A stretch of 64,000 nucleotides of DNA from an uncultured Clostridia bacterium (GTDB lineage: Bacteria; Bacillota; Clostridia; Christensenellales; Pumilibacteraceae), in assembly GCA_948440265.1 (NCBI GenBank), contig CAOJOK010000002.1:186001-250000 (forward strand), given 5' to 3'. How positions within the stretch are numbered: position 1 is the stretch's first letter; each line of letters opens with the position of its first letter. The translations under genes were made by a program, and so were the position numbers. Of the stretch, positions 9,170 through 17,166 are shown piece by piece. Below the pieces are notes generated by a model. The model ran no database searches and was not told the DNA's origin. It was given only the letters and a program-made list of their open reading frames with translations.

Positions 9170-10618
9170 TTATTTGCTTTCTTCTTCCGCTTTATTTTCT
9201 TCCGTGCCTGCTTTGACTTTGAGTTTCTTTCCTCTGCTGCCCAAAGCCAGAGTGACGATTACCGCCGCCGCCACCGCTACCAATACGGCGCCGACATAGG
9301 CAAGCAATGTGGGGAACGCCGGACTTTGGCTGAAGTACGTCGAAGGCATAATAACGCTCATACCCGATTTGCTTATTTCCTTTTCCGCATATTCGTCAAC
9401 CGCCTTATTCACGTCGGCAATAAATGTTTTGGAAATATTTTTTATTTCCGCCATAAGCGCGTCTGCCGTCACAAAGTCGCCGTCCTGCGGCGTATTTCCG
9501 CTTTCCAGCGCCGTCTTAATTGCGTTCTTTTTATTCAACTGCGCGCTTATGTTTGCCAACTGCTCCTGATAGGATATGAGTTTTTCCTGCAGTTTATAGT
9601 AAGATTCGGGATATGTTACCGTTATGACCGCGTCCGCCCCGCCGCCGGGGAAAGTGGTTGTGGTGGACGGCTGAATATTTGCCAGCGTTTCCTTCATAGA
9701 CTCGATGAGCTCGGTAAGCTTTCCCTTTTCCGCAGTCAAATTATCGATTGCCGTTTGCGTTGCGTTTTTGAGTTTGTCGATATCTTTGGAAACGTTTCCG
9801 TTTATTACAAACGACTTAAACGACATCAGACGGCTCTGCATAAAAGCAAGTTCGTTTTTAAGCGCAGATGCTTCCTTAAACTCCTCGTCGCCCACCGTGT
9901 CGAGATATACGGAAATTTTTTCATACTCTGTTTCGCACAGCTCCACATAGTCGAGATAGTCGTAAAGCGCGGTGTTTTCCATAGTAAAGACGGAATCGCT
10001 TATAATCTCTTTTTTGAAGTATTTTCCGTGATAACCGTTTGCATATTCCGAAACAAGCCTATCCAGAAACGCAGTCGCTTCTTTCTTGTCCAAGCCGAGC
10101 TGTTCGTAATCGTTGAACGACACCAAAAACTCCGTGGGTTTATAATCCAACTGCGCCAACTGCAATGCCGCGTCGGTTTGGCTTGCTCCGCCGGCAACGA
10201 GCGCGGCGAATTTCTGCAGATATTCCTGCGATACAACCGCTTCCGCCGTAACGCGTGCTCTGACGTCTCCTATGTCGTTGCCGCCTTTGAGTATCTTGTC
10301 GGACAGTCCTGCGCTTTCCACCGCGGCGCGGATGTTACTCGTCGAACGAATTTCTTCCTTGTCGAAATTGGTGCCGTCGGGGTTATGCCCTTTTGTCAGT
10401 TCTTCGAAGGTAAAACCTATTTTCGAACTTACGCCGTAATCGCTTCTTCCGAAAAACTTGACGCCGCCGTATACGGCGGTAACGACAAGCAGTGCAACTG
10501 CAAGGTATATTACAAAACGCAGCCAACTGCGCTTTAAAAAGCCGAGCAGTCCCTTAAATGTAATCTCTCCTTCTTCGGAGTATACGCTCTCTTGTACGAC
10601 AGTTTCTTTGTTATCCAT
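9170..10618 (-). CDS. Wzz-like (chain-length-determinant fold) membrane protein
   Basis: From ATG 10618 (GGAGAG five bases upstream) the protein has 482 residues. A cytoplasmic N terminus of about 40 residues leads into one membrane helix (about 42-62). A large, mainly helical extracytoplasmic domain with coiled coil follows (about 260-390), then a second membrane helix (about 445-470) and a basic tail. This two-helix topology is that of Wzz/GumC-type polysaccharide co-polymerases, and residues 25-60 resemble the Wzz N-terminal domain. No tyrosine kinase or capsule genes lie nearby, so a direct role in exopolysaccharide length control is only a suggestion. Confidence 0.65.
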   Translation of the reverse strand: MDNKETVVQESVYSEEGEITFKGLLGFLKRSWLRFVIYLAVALLVVTAVYGGVKFFGRSDYGVSSKIGFTFEELTKGHNPDGTNFDKEEIRSTSNIRAAVESAGLSDKILKGGNDIGDVRARVTAEAVVSQEYLQKFAALVAGGASQTDAALQLAQLDYKPTEFLVSFNDYEQLGLDKKEATAFLDRLVSEYANGYHGKYFKKEIISDSVFTMENTALYDYLDYVELCETEYEKISVYLDTVGDEEFKEASALKNELAFMQSRLMSFKSFVINGNVSKDIDKLKNATQTAIDNLTAEKGKLTELIESMKETLANIQPSTTTTFPGGGADAVITVTYPESYYKLQEKLISYQEQLANISAQLNKKNAIKTALESGNTPQDGDFVTADALMAEIKNISKTFIADVNKAVDEYAEKEISKSGMSVIMPSTYFSQSPAFPTLLAYVGAVLVAVAAAVIVTLALGSRGKKLKVKAGTEENKAEEESK

Positions 10619-10677
10619 AATCTCTCCGTAGCTTAATGTTTGTTTTCGTACCGTTTCGGCGAAATACCGCCGCTGAT

Positions 10678-10707
10678 AGTATACCATATTATAAAGGAAA
10701 AAATCAA
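10678..10707 (-). promoter_or_regulatory. promoter of the Wzz-like gene
   Basis: Minus-strand TTGATT (10702-10707), 18-bp spacer, TATACT (10678-10683). It is back to back with the malic enzyme promoter. Confidence 0.65.
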
Positions 10708-10715
10708 CTGTCTAC

Positions 10716-10745
10716 TTGACTTTATCTTCGTTTTTTTTGTATACT
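10716..10745 (+). promoter_or_regulatory. promoter of the malic enzyme gene
   Basis: TTGACT (10716-10721), 18-bp spacer, TATACT (10740-10745), 47 bases before the start codon. Confidence 0.75.
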
Positions 10746-10792
10746 TGAAAGGACGGCAAAAAGCCGATTAACATTTCGGAGATATAAATTTT

Positions 10793-11944
10793 ATGAGTAT
10801 AGCGGAAGAAAGTTTGAAAAAACATTACGAATGGCGCGGAAAGCTGGAAACCGTTCCCAGAGCCAAAGTGACGGACACTGCGTCGCTGTCGCTTGCCTAC
10901 ACCCCCGGCGTTGCGGAAGCCTGCCTGCAAATACAGAAAAAGCCCGAACTGTCTTTCGAGCTTACGCGCAGGTGGAATACCGTTGCCGTCGTCACGGACG
11001 GAACCGCAGTGCTCGGTCTCGGCGATATAGGTCCGGAAGCAGGTATGCCCGTTATGGAAGGCAAAGCCGTTCTTTTCAAAACATTCGGCAACGTGGACGC
11101 CATTCCGCTCTGCGTCAAATCCAAAGACCCCGACGAAATAATCAGGACGATAGAACTTCTGTCGGGCAGTTTCGGCGGAATAAATCTGGAAGACATTTCC
11201 GCGCCGCGCTGCTTCGAGATAGAAAAAAAGCTCAAGGAAAAACTCGATATCCCCGTGTTCCACGACGACCAGCACGGCACCGCAATAGTGGTCGGCGCGG
11301 CATTGAAAAACGCTTTGAAGCTCGTCGGTAAAAAAGCGGGCAAGGTGCGCGCGGTAATAAACGGCGCGGGCAGCGCGGGTATTGCCATTGCGGAATTTCT
11401 GCTCGGTCTCGGCATAGGCGACCTGTGCGTATGCGACCGCAAAGGCATACTTCAAAAGGACGGCGCGGGCAACGAAGCCAAAGCCGCAATCGCCGCCAAA
11501 ACGAACAAGGCGAATATCCGCGGTTCTCTTGCCGACGCAATGAAGGGCGCGGACGTATTTATCGGCGTTTCCGCCCCGAACGTGGTAAGCGAAGAAATGG
11601 TCGGCAGTATGGCGAAAAACCCCATAGTGTTCACAATGTCCAACCCCGTCCCCGAAATTCTGCCCGAAAAAGCATTGAATGCAGGCGCGGCAGTCGTCGG
11701 CACGGGCAGTTCGCAATATAAAAATCAAATAAACAACGTGCTGGCTTTCCCCGGGATTTTCCGCGGAGCATTGGACGCCCGAGCAAGCGACATAACCCCC
11801 GATATGATGCGCGCCGCCTGCGACGCGATTGCCGACTCCGTTCCGCAGGACAAGCTCTGCGCAGAGTACGTTATCCCCTATGCTTTCGACGAAAGCGTCC
11901 ATAAAAACGTCGCCGCCGCCGTATACAAAGCCGCAAAGAAATAA
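10793..11944 (+). CDS. NAD(P)-dependent malic enzyme (short bacterial type)
   Basis: The 383-residue enzyme oxidatively decarboxylates malate to pyruvate. The N-terminal malic domain shows Tyr in LAYTPGVA (about 36), Lys in MEGKAVLFK (about 91) and the metal-binding acid in HDDQHGTA (about 158). The NAD-binding domain carries GAGSAGIA (about 190) and the conserved VFTMSNPVPEI. Length matches the short MaeB family without a phosphotransacetylase domain. GGAG lies ten bases before the ATG. It is monocistronic, with its own promoter and a terminator at 11973. Confidence 0.95.
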   Translation: MSIAEESLKKHYEWRGKLETVPRAKVTDTASLSLAYTPGVAEACLQIQKKPELSFELTRRWNTVAVVTDGTAVLGLGDIGPEAGMPVMEGKAVLFKTFGNVDAIPLCVKSKDPDEIIRTIELLSGSFGGINLEDISAPRCFEIEKKLKEKLDIPVFHDDQHGTAIVVGAALKNALKLVGKKAGKVRAVINGAGSAGIAIAEFLLGLGIGDLCVCDRKGILQKDGAGNEAKAAIAAKTNKANIRGSLADAMKGADVFIGVSAPNVVSEEMVGSMAKNPIVFTMSNPVPEILPEKALNAGAAVVGTGSSQYKNQINNVLAFPGIFRGALDARASDITPDMMRAACDAIADSVPQDKLCAEYVIPYAFDESVHKNVAAAVYKAAKK

Positions 11945-11972
11945 CGCAATAATACAAACATATAAGAACCGG

Positions 11973-12012
11973 AAAACGGAATGTCGCCGTAAAAAGCTCA
12001 TTCCGTTTTTTA
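11973..12012 (+). terminator. intrinsic terminator after malic enzyme
   Basis: AAAACGGAATG and CATTCCGTTTTTT form an 11-bp stem around a 15-base loop, ending in T6. Confidence 0.85.
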
Positions 12013-12049
12013 TATACAATGTCCGCACCGTTTGAAATTTCTCCTTGAA

Positions 12050-12174
12050 ATGCAAAACAGCCGATAGTTACTATCGACTGCTCCGCTATATAATAAGGGG
12101 GAAAATGATGAGCTGTTTAGGTGCAATCGGCTTACCCTGTCTTGGCTCGTGCCTGTCGGTAACACCTTTTGCAC
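12050..12174 (-). ncRNA. free-standing structured small RNA, family not recognised
   Basis: A strong minus-strand promoter (12179-12207) predicts a start near 12174. About 95-120 bases later comes a clean terminator: a 10-bp stem CAGTCGATAG/CTATCGGCTG (12058-12080) followed by TTTT. No start codon with a ribosome site or convincing ORF lies between. The 5' half folds back on itself: GTGCAA (12169-12174) pairs with TTGCAC (12121-12126), and inside it TTACC pairs with GGTAA around a GGC-ACGA-GCC hairpin. The GH92-like gene upstream on the same strand ends at 12258, and malic enzyme is convergent, so it is not a leader of a visible gene. SRP RNA was considered and rejected. Confidence 0.7.
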
Positions 12175-12178
12175 GCTT

Positions 12179-12207
12179 ATTATAGCATATCTTTTTAATG
12201 CCGTCAA
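12179..12207 (-). promoter_or_regulatory. promoter of the small RNA
   Basis: Minus-strand TTGACG (12202-12207), exactly 17 bp, TATAAT (12179-12184). Confidence 0.8.
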
Positions 12208-12257
12208 GCGTTTTTACACACTTTTTTTAAATTTTTTTATGAAATCGATAAATTTTT

Positions 12258-14288
12258 TTATTGTCTTTTATTGCCTTGCTTAATATCCGAGTAGTCGGTT
12301 CTGCCGCGGCGCGGTGTTTTCGCGTCTATTTCGTAGATTTTTCCGTTTGCCGTCGATATGCGTATTTTTTCGAAAAGCGGCTTTATCGCAAGATAGTCTC
12401 CGCGCCCGACGCAAAAAGGATAGAGCCCCAGGCAGGACAGCACATACCACGCCGACAGAGCGCCGCCGTTATCGTCGCCCGGATATCCGTCTTCGGTGAA
12501 AGCCTCGTCCGCCAACCGTTCCGCCAATCTCTCCGTCTTTTCCGTATTCCCCGTCTCGGCATATATGTAAGGTATGTGGTAGACGACAGGAGAAACGAGC
12601 GCGCCCTGCCCGAAAGAGCCGCACGCCATTGCGCTCTGCGTCGGTGTTTGCGCGGCAAGCGACACGTCGAACAGCGGTTCGCTTTCAAACAGCTCGTCTA
12701 CCCGTTCGGTCAGTCTGCCGCCCGTAAGTTCGTTCAGCCCCGATATGTCGTGACGCACGTCGAAAACCGCCTGCCTTGCGCTGCAATCGGCATAGTCCGA
12801 CGAAAACGCTTCGGCAACGAATGTTTTTTTGAATACTCCGCGGCTGTCTTTCGGTCTGAAATATCCGCTTTCGGCATCGTACAGCAGAGCATAACCCTTG
12901 CTTCTGTTCATTACTTTTTCCGCTTCGGCTTTTCTGCCGACTTTTTCCAAAGCCTTTGCCAAGCAATAGTCGTTGCCGCAGTATTCCAGCGTCTCCGTAA
13001 CGCTTCCGCTCGCTTTATCGCACGGCAGATATCCTTTTTCGAGATACGGCCCGGACGCTATTCTGCCCCTGCGGAAATCGTCGCCGTCGTATTTCGCGCT
13101 TTTCTCGATTATGCCCAAAACCTTCCTTTCATCGTCGCCGTCGATTAGCCCCTTGATAAGCCCGTCGGCAAGCAGAACTTCGGCAGGCATACCGGGAGTG
13201 CGGCTCATATCGTCGGGAGCGGGATTGCGCGGCAAACGCAGAGTGTCGGCATAAGTATTCAAGACGGCGCGGCATATTTCCGCATAGACGTCGGGAGCTA
13301 TAATCGCAAGCAGCGGAAAGGTCGTCCGCACCCCTTCGCGCAACGAAAGGTTCGTATACTGCACGCCGCTTTGCACTTCTCCGCTTTTCAAATTCAAATG
13401 TACGGCGCAGTGATTATCCACTTCGTAAAAAATTCTTGCCGACAAAAACACCCTATAAAGGCAGGTGTAAAACTTTTTCAACCGCGCTTTACTCTGCGGC
13501 GTATTTGCCGTCACCGTCACCCTGTTCAAAAAATGTTCCCACACCGCGGCGGCGTTGCTTTTTGCCCGCTCGAAATCGAAAGTCGGACTTTCCGTCAGCC
13601 GTGCCGAGCGCGCCAGAGCATAGGAAATAAACGACGTGCCCATAGTCATCGAAACTTCGTCGGCTTCCACTTCCAGACAGGCGCCGCCCTCGATTTCCGT
13701 CAGTCTATACGGACAGTCGACCGCTATGTCGAAATACTCTTTCAACTCGATTTCCGCCCGTCTATCGCCTGCCGTCGTATATCCGCACACCGTTCCGCCG
13801 CGGTCGAAAAACTTCGTCTCTCCGCTTATTCCGAGCAGAAGTATTCTCTTTCTGCTTTCCTGCGCGCCGAACTTAAAACGAAAGACGCCGCCCCTGCGCG
13901 TGGGCGCAAGCTCGTAACTCGTCCTATATCTGTGAAGATATCCCGAAATACAGTGCGGCTTGAACTCTCTTTCGGTAAACGAAGAAAATCTGTCGTCGGC
14001 ATATGTGCAGAGCCTGCCCGTCTGCGGCATTATCAAAAGCTGTCCGTAATCGCCGTTTTTCGGGGACAGACAGTGCGTCAGCCGCAGCCCTTCGAAAATC
14101 CTGTGGCGCGGATTGTAAAACCAATCGCCGTTTGCCGACGTCGTCTGAACGGAAAATGCCGTCATTCCGAAAGGAAAGGCGGCAAGCGGCAAAACGTTTC
14201 CCCGAGAAAAACGGGCGTCGTTTTCCGTTCCCGTTTTTACGTCGACATAGTCGAGCGGCGAAATATGCGATTCGGGTTTTTCTTTCAC
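12258..14288 (-). CDS. GH92-like (alpha-mannosidase family) glycoside hydrolase, intracellular
   Basis: Starting at GTG 14288 (GGGGGAG five bases upstream) the protein has 676 residues. The N-terminal domain has GTENDARFSRGNVLPLAAFPFGM, part of the GH92 opening, and LRLTHCLSPKNGDYG, the family's SHT...GDYG element. The (alpha/alpha)6 domain ends with ALVSPVVYHIPYIYAETG and GYPGDDNGGALSAWY. GH92 enzymes are calcium-dependent exo-alpha-mannosidases. The usual GNED/GNDD cluster reads GDDN here, so one acidic residue is moved. There is no signal peptide, unlike most secreted GH92 enzymes, and the protein is somewhat short. Its start overlaps the upstream flavodoxin gene closely, implying coupled translation. 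Confidence 0.85.
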   Translation of the reverse strand: MKEKPESHISPLDYVDVKTGTENDARFSRGNVLPLAAFPFGMTAFSVQTTSANGDWFYNPRHRIFEGLRLTHCLSPKNGDYGQLLIMPQTGRLCTYADDRFSSFTEREFKPHCISGYLHRYRTSYELAPTRRGGVFRFKFGAQESRKRILLLGISGETKFFDRGGTVCGYTTAGDRRAEIELKEYFDIAVDCPYRLTEIEGGACLEVEADEVSMTMGTSFISYALARSARLTESPTFDFERAKSNAAAVWEHFLNRVTVTANTPQSKARLKKFYTCLYRVFLSARIFYEVDNHCAVHLNLKSGEVQSGVQYTNLSLREGVRTTFPLLAIIAPDVYAEICRAVLNTYADTLRLPRNPAPDDMSRTPGMPAEVLLADGLIKGLIDGDDERKVLGIIEKSAKYDGDDFRRGRIASGPYLEKGYLPCDKASGSVTETLEYCGNDYCLAKALEKVGRKAEAEKVMNRSKGYALLYDAESGYFRPKDSRGVFKKTFVAEAFSSDYADCSARQAVFDVRHDISGLNELTGGRLTERVDELFESEPLFDVSLAAQTPTQSAMACGSFGQGALVSPVVYHIPYIYAETGNTEKTERLAERLADEAFTEDGYPGDDNGGALSAWYVLSCLGLYPFCVGRGDYLAIKPLFEKIRISTANGKIYEIDAKTPRRGRTDYSDIKQGNKRQ

Positions 14289-14290
14289 AA

Positions 14291-14923
14291 TCACTCCCCC
14301 GCCTTTTTCTTATATCTGTCGGGCATAAACTCGTCTAAGTCCACCCAATACTCGCTTTGGGGAAACTCGGTCTCTATCTGCGGCGGATTGAAAACGCCGC
14401 TGTCGAGATACTCGACAAGAGCGTCGAGCTGCGACGATTCCACCTTGTCGGTTTTGGCGTCCAGAAAATTCAGCATAGCCATTTCTTCGGGGGTACGCGA
14501 CTGCGCTTTCATAAGCCGCGACTTCATCATATTTATCATCAGTTTGTCTTTGCCTTTAAGCTTGTCTGCGTCGAAACCGCCGCGCACGACAAAGAGCGGT
14601 ATGCCTTTGAGTTTATACGGAATATTTGCACGCTCTATGACGTGATAATGCTCGTCCGTGGGTTTGGTCATTCCCACGGCAACTATAACCGCATATTTGG
14701 ACGCAAACAGCTCCGCGCGTTTCACCACGGTTTTAAAGTCGTCTATAGCGCCGTTTATAACTCTCGACATAAACACCGTTCTGTCGCAGTCGTCCAACAT
14801 TTTGGGCTTGAATTTATCGAGCGGTATAAGCGTAACTTCGTCGTCTTTCAGTCTTTCTTTCAACAAAAACGCGTACTTTTCGGTAAAGCCGCTCACCGAT
14901 TTATAGACTATTGCCGTTTTCAC
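14291..14923 (-). CDS. flavodoxin-domain protein
   Basis: From GTG 14923 (GGGAGG nine bases upstream) the product is 210 residues. Residues 1-140 follow the flavodoxin fold: KTAIVYKSVSGFTEKYA resembles the FMN phosphate loop (T/S-x-S-G-x-T) and later strands (VIVAVGMTKP, IPLFVVRGGFD) fit. It is nearest to the Flavodoxin_5 type that includes protoporphyrinogen oxidase HemG and flavodoxin-like redox proteins of anaerobes. A specific reaction is not assignable. It is translationally linked to the GH92-like gene, which is an odd pairing. Confidence 0.75.
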   Translation of the reverse strand: MKTAIVYKSVSGFTEKYAFLLKERLKDDEVTLIPLDKFKPKMLDDCDRTVFMSRVINGAIDDFKTVVKRAELFASKYAVIVAVGMTKPTDEHYHVIERANIPYKLKGIPLFVVRGGFDADKLKGKDKLMINMMKSRLMKAQSRTPEEMAMLNFLDAKTDKVESSQLDALVEYLDSGVFNPPQIETEFPQSEYWVDLDEFMPDRYKKKAGE

Positions 14924-14972
14924 TTCGAACAACCTCCCGTTCAAAAAGGAATCTTTCTGTCTTATATTTTAA

Positions 14973-15001
14973 ATTATATCCTTTTTAAGTCAAATAGTCA
15001 A
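14973..15001 (-). promoter_or_regulatory. promoter of the flavodoxin-GH92 pair
   Basis: Minus-strand TTGACT (14996-15001), 17 bp, TATAAT (14973-14978). Confidence 0.75.
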
Positions 15002-15043
15002 CCCGTTTTATGTCGGCGTTAGACTCTAATGTAAGCCGTTTTA

Positions 15044-15072
15044 TTGACAATTCGGCTGTATTGTGATAAAAT
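15044..15072 (+). promoter_or_regulatory. promoter of the acidic repeat protein gene
   Basis: TTGACA (15044-15049), 17 bp, TAAAAT (15067-15072), about 43 bases before the ATG. Confidence 0.75.
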
Positions 15073-15114
15073 AGAAAATAAGTACAAAAACTACTGCGGA
15101 GGCATTATCGGTCA

Positions 15115-16974
15115 ATGGATTCCGAAAACAAAAAGAACGAAGAACGGGATAATCTTTCCTTCGAAGAACAGCTTGCCGAACTGATTAAACAGAGCGGCGG
15201 CAGCGTTCCGCCCAAAACGGAGAACTTCGAAGACGAGCAGACAATAATATTAAACAATCCCCACGACGAAGACGAACCTATTATCATAACCGCACCCGCA
15301 GGTGACGGAGAGCCTATTATGCCGCCGCTTACAGACAACGGAGAGCCCGTCATCGTAACAGCACCCGCAGACAACGAAGAACCCGTTATTGTAACTGCAC
15401 CGACAGACAACGAAGAACCCGTTATCATAACAGCGCCCGCAGGCGACGGAGAGCCTATTATAACGCCGCTCACAGACGACGAGCCTGTAATCGTTGCGCC
15501 GCCCGTAGACGACGAGCCGATTATAACGGCGCCTACCAAAGAGCAAGTCTCTGCGGAAGAACAACCCCCGACGCAGAATTTCAACGAGTTTGGCAGCGGT
15601 TATGAAAAACCGCAGATTTCCGAACAGCTCGAAGCCGAACTCGACGCAATTATAAACGGATTTTCCGACGGCGACGACACGGGTTTTATGGATTTCGGCG
15701 AACCCGATTTTTCCGTCGAAAACAAGGAAAAAAGCGAAGATGACGGCTTGCACGAAATAAATTCGGAGATTGCCGAACTGGAAAAAGACATAAACGAAGC
15801 GGAGATTGCGCACCTGCAGCAGAAGCTCGAGGAACAGGAAAAGAGAGCTCGGGCGGAGAAAGAACAGACGGCGGAAAGTTACCGTCTCGACTATGAGCTT
15901 GAACGTATGCTCAACTCTTTCGAGGACGAGCGTCAGCCCGAACCGCAGCAATCGCAAAATCAGCAGCCGGCACAGGAAGTCAATCCGCAGCCGAAGTTCA
16001 CGCAGGAACCCCCGCCGCAACCGCAGCCGCAGCCTGCGCCCAATCCGCAGCCTGCCGAAACAGTGCAGACTCCGCCGCCCATCGTAAACGTGCACGTTCC
16101 GCCGCAGGTTTACAACACTCAAAGCGACGCGGTGCTTTATGCCAAGCTGGACGAACTGTTAAAAGAGAGCCGCGAAAAGGACGCGAAAATAGAAGAACTT
16201 TTAAAAGCCGAAAAGGCGAGCAAGGAAGAAAAGGCACAGCTGGAAATGCAGCAAATGCTGGATAAAATAGCGTCGCTGGAAAATACGCTCGCGCAAAAGG
16301 AAAAGCCGCAGGAAAGCGCCGCAGTCATAGCCGACGAGAATATAGAAATCGTACCGCCGCAGAAAGAGCGCGACATACAGGCGTCTGCGGAAGCAGAGAA
16401 AGTCGCGGCTATGGAAGCCAAACTCGACGAGCTGTTAAATGCAAAGAAAGAGCCGACGCCCGACCCTGCCGCCGTAACCGAAATGGAACAAATGCGGGCA
16501 AAGATAGCTTCTCTGGAATATATGCTTTCGCAAAAGCCGAAAGAGAGCGAACCCGTGCAGAGTCCGACGACGACAGGCATACCGACGGGCGACATAAACA
16601 CTATGTTCAAGCAGTGGTTCGACCTTGAAATGGCGGCAAAAATGAAAACTCTGATTCTGCCCGAAGACAAAAAAGCCGCCGAAGCGGCACAGCAGTCCGC
16701 CGCCGACGACGCAAACCAAAGCTCGGATTTCATAAAGCTTTCCGACAACGTATTCTATAACGTAAAAGAGAAAAAGACTTACGTTATGAAAGAGCTGTCC
16801 TCCACTCCGAGCCTGCCTGCCGCAAGACCGAAAAAGAAACTCGTAAAACCCGTCAAGCATAAACCTGCGGCAAAAAAGAAAAGTCTGCCGCGCAAAAAAA
16901 AGCGTCCGCAGGCGCACAGTCGGGCACTGCGTCCCCGTCGTCCGAAGCCCCCTGCAAGACGCCCGAAAAGATAA
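15115..16974 (+). CDS. acidic repeat / coiled-coil / basic-tail protein of unknown function
   Basis: The 619-residue protein is not recognised. After a charged start, residues 50-140 hold about eight short acidic repeats built on EPVIVTAP plus an ADNE-like spacer. An acidic region follows, then a coiled coil (about 220-255), a P/Q-rich linker (about 275-330), more heptad-rich helix (about 345-470) and a very basic tail (last 45 residues, K/R/P). No signal peptide or membrane helix is visible. GGAGG lies twelve bases before the ATG, a long spacing. The acidic head and basic tail suggest a filament-like or nucleic-acid-associated cytosolic protein. A terminator follows directly. Confidence 0.8.
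   Translation: MDSENKKNEERDNLSFEEQLAELIKQSGGSVPPKTENFEDEQTIILNNPHDEDEPIIITAPAGDGEPIMPPLTDNGEPVIVTAPADNEEPVIVTAPTDNEEPVIITAPAGDGEPIITPLTDDEPVIVAPPVDDEPIITAPTKEQVSAEEQPPTQNFNEFGSGYEKPQISEQLEAELDAIINGFSDGDDTGFMDFGEPDFSVENKEKSEDDGLHEINSEIAELEKDINEAEIAHLQQKLEEQEKRARAEKEQTAESYRLDYELERMLNSFEDERQPEPQQSQNQQPAQEVNPQPKFTQEPPPQPQPQPAPNPQPAETVQTPPPIVNVHVPPQVYNTQSDAVLYAKLDELLKESREKDAKIEELLKAEKASKEEKAQLEMQQMLDKIASLENTLAQKEKPQESAAVIADENIEIVPPQKERDIQASAEAEKVAAMEAKLDELLNAKKEPTPDPAAVTEMEQMRAKIASLEYMLSQKPKESEPVQSPTTTGIPTGDINTMFKQWFDLEMAAKMKTLILPEDKKAAEAAQQSAADDANQSSDFIKLSDNVFYNVKEKKTYVMKELSSTPSLPAARPKKKLVKPVKHKPAAKKKSLPRKKKRPQAHSRALRPRRPKPPARRPKR
15271..15537 (+). repeat. in-frame minisatellite encoding EPVIVTAP-type repeats
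   Basis: DNA units of 36-54 bases beginning GA(A/G)CC(C/T) and encoding E-P-(V/I)-I-(V/I)-T-A-P recur about eight times. Unit lengths are multiples of three, so copy-number change would keep the frame. Confidence 0.8.
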
Positions 16975-16979
16975 ACACG

Positions 16980-17015
16980 AAACCCCGTCTGCATAGTAAT
17001 TATGCGACGGGGTTT
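16980..17015 (+). terminator. intrinsic terminator after the acidic repeat protein
   Basis: AAACCCCGT and ACGGGGTTT pair, with an inner GCAT/ATGC stem. It starts six bases past the stop codon. Confidence 0.8.
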
Positions 17016-17068
17016 AAAATATTTCCAATAATTCGATTACACATATAAATACGCGGCAATGCTTCTTT

Positions 17069-17153
17069 TTATATGGTTATACTCAAAAGCTCGCTCAATT
17101 CAACCGCATCATAACCTATATCGATTAAAGTTACCCTCTTTCCCTTTCTTCAT
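17069..17153 (-). pseudogene. short remnant of a gene downstream of the AT-rich MATE transporter
   Basis: Just after the MATE stop codon, AGGGAG is followed six bases later by ATG 17153 (MKKGK...), which stops after 14 codons. In the frame shifted by one base the reading continues for about 22 codons (RVTLIDIGYDAVELSELL...) to a stop at 17069. An intact ribosome site with a broken frame suggests a recently decayed small gene or a deletion remnant. Its parent family is not recognised. Confidence 0.35.
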
Positions 17154-17166
17154 ACTTATCTCCCTA

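Noticed and set aside
9326-10537. A 403-codon plus-strand frame over the Wzz-like gene, and similar long antisense frames over MATE (4181-5110), malic enzyme (10712-12055) and GH92 (13371-14645)
   Set aside because: No ribosome sites or family signatures; the genes on the other strand are well supported.
12050-12174. The minus-strand small RNA as SRP (4.5S) RNA
   Set aside because: The conserved SRP hairpin loop (GGAA-type tetraloop with AGCAG opposite CAGG) is absent; only short, probably chance, similarities were seen.
16894-16974. A frameshift at the A8 run near the end of the acidic repeat protein, which would give a less basic C terminus
   Set aside because: The alternative frame runs about 50 codons through the terminator, while the annotated stop lies six bases before it. 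The basic tail is kept as read, with some doubt.
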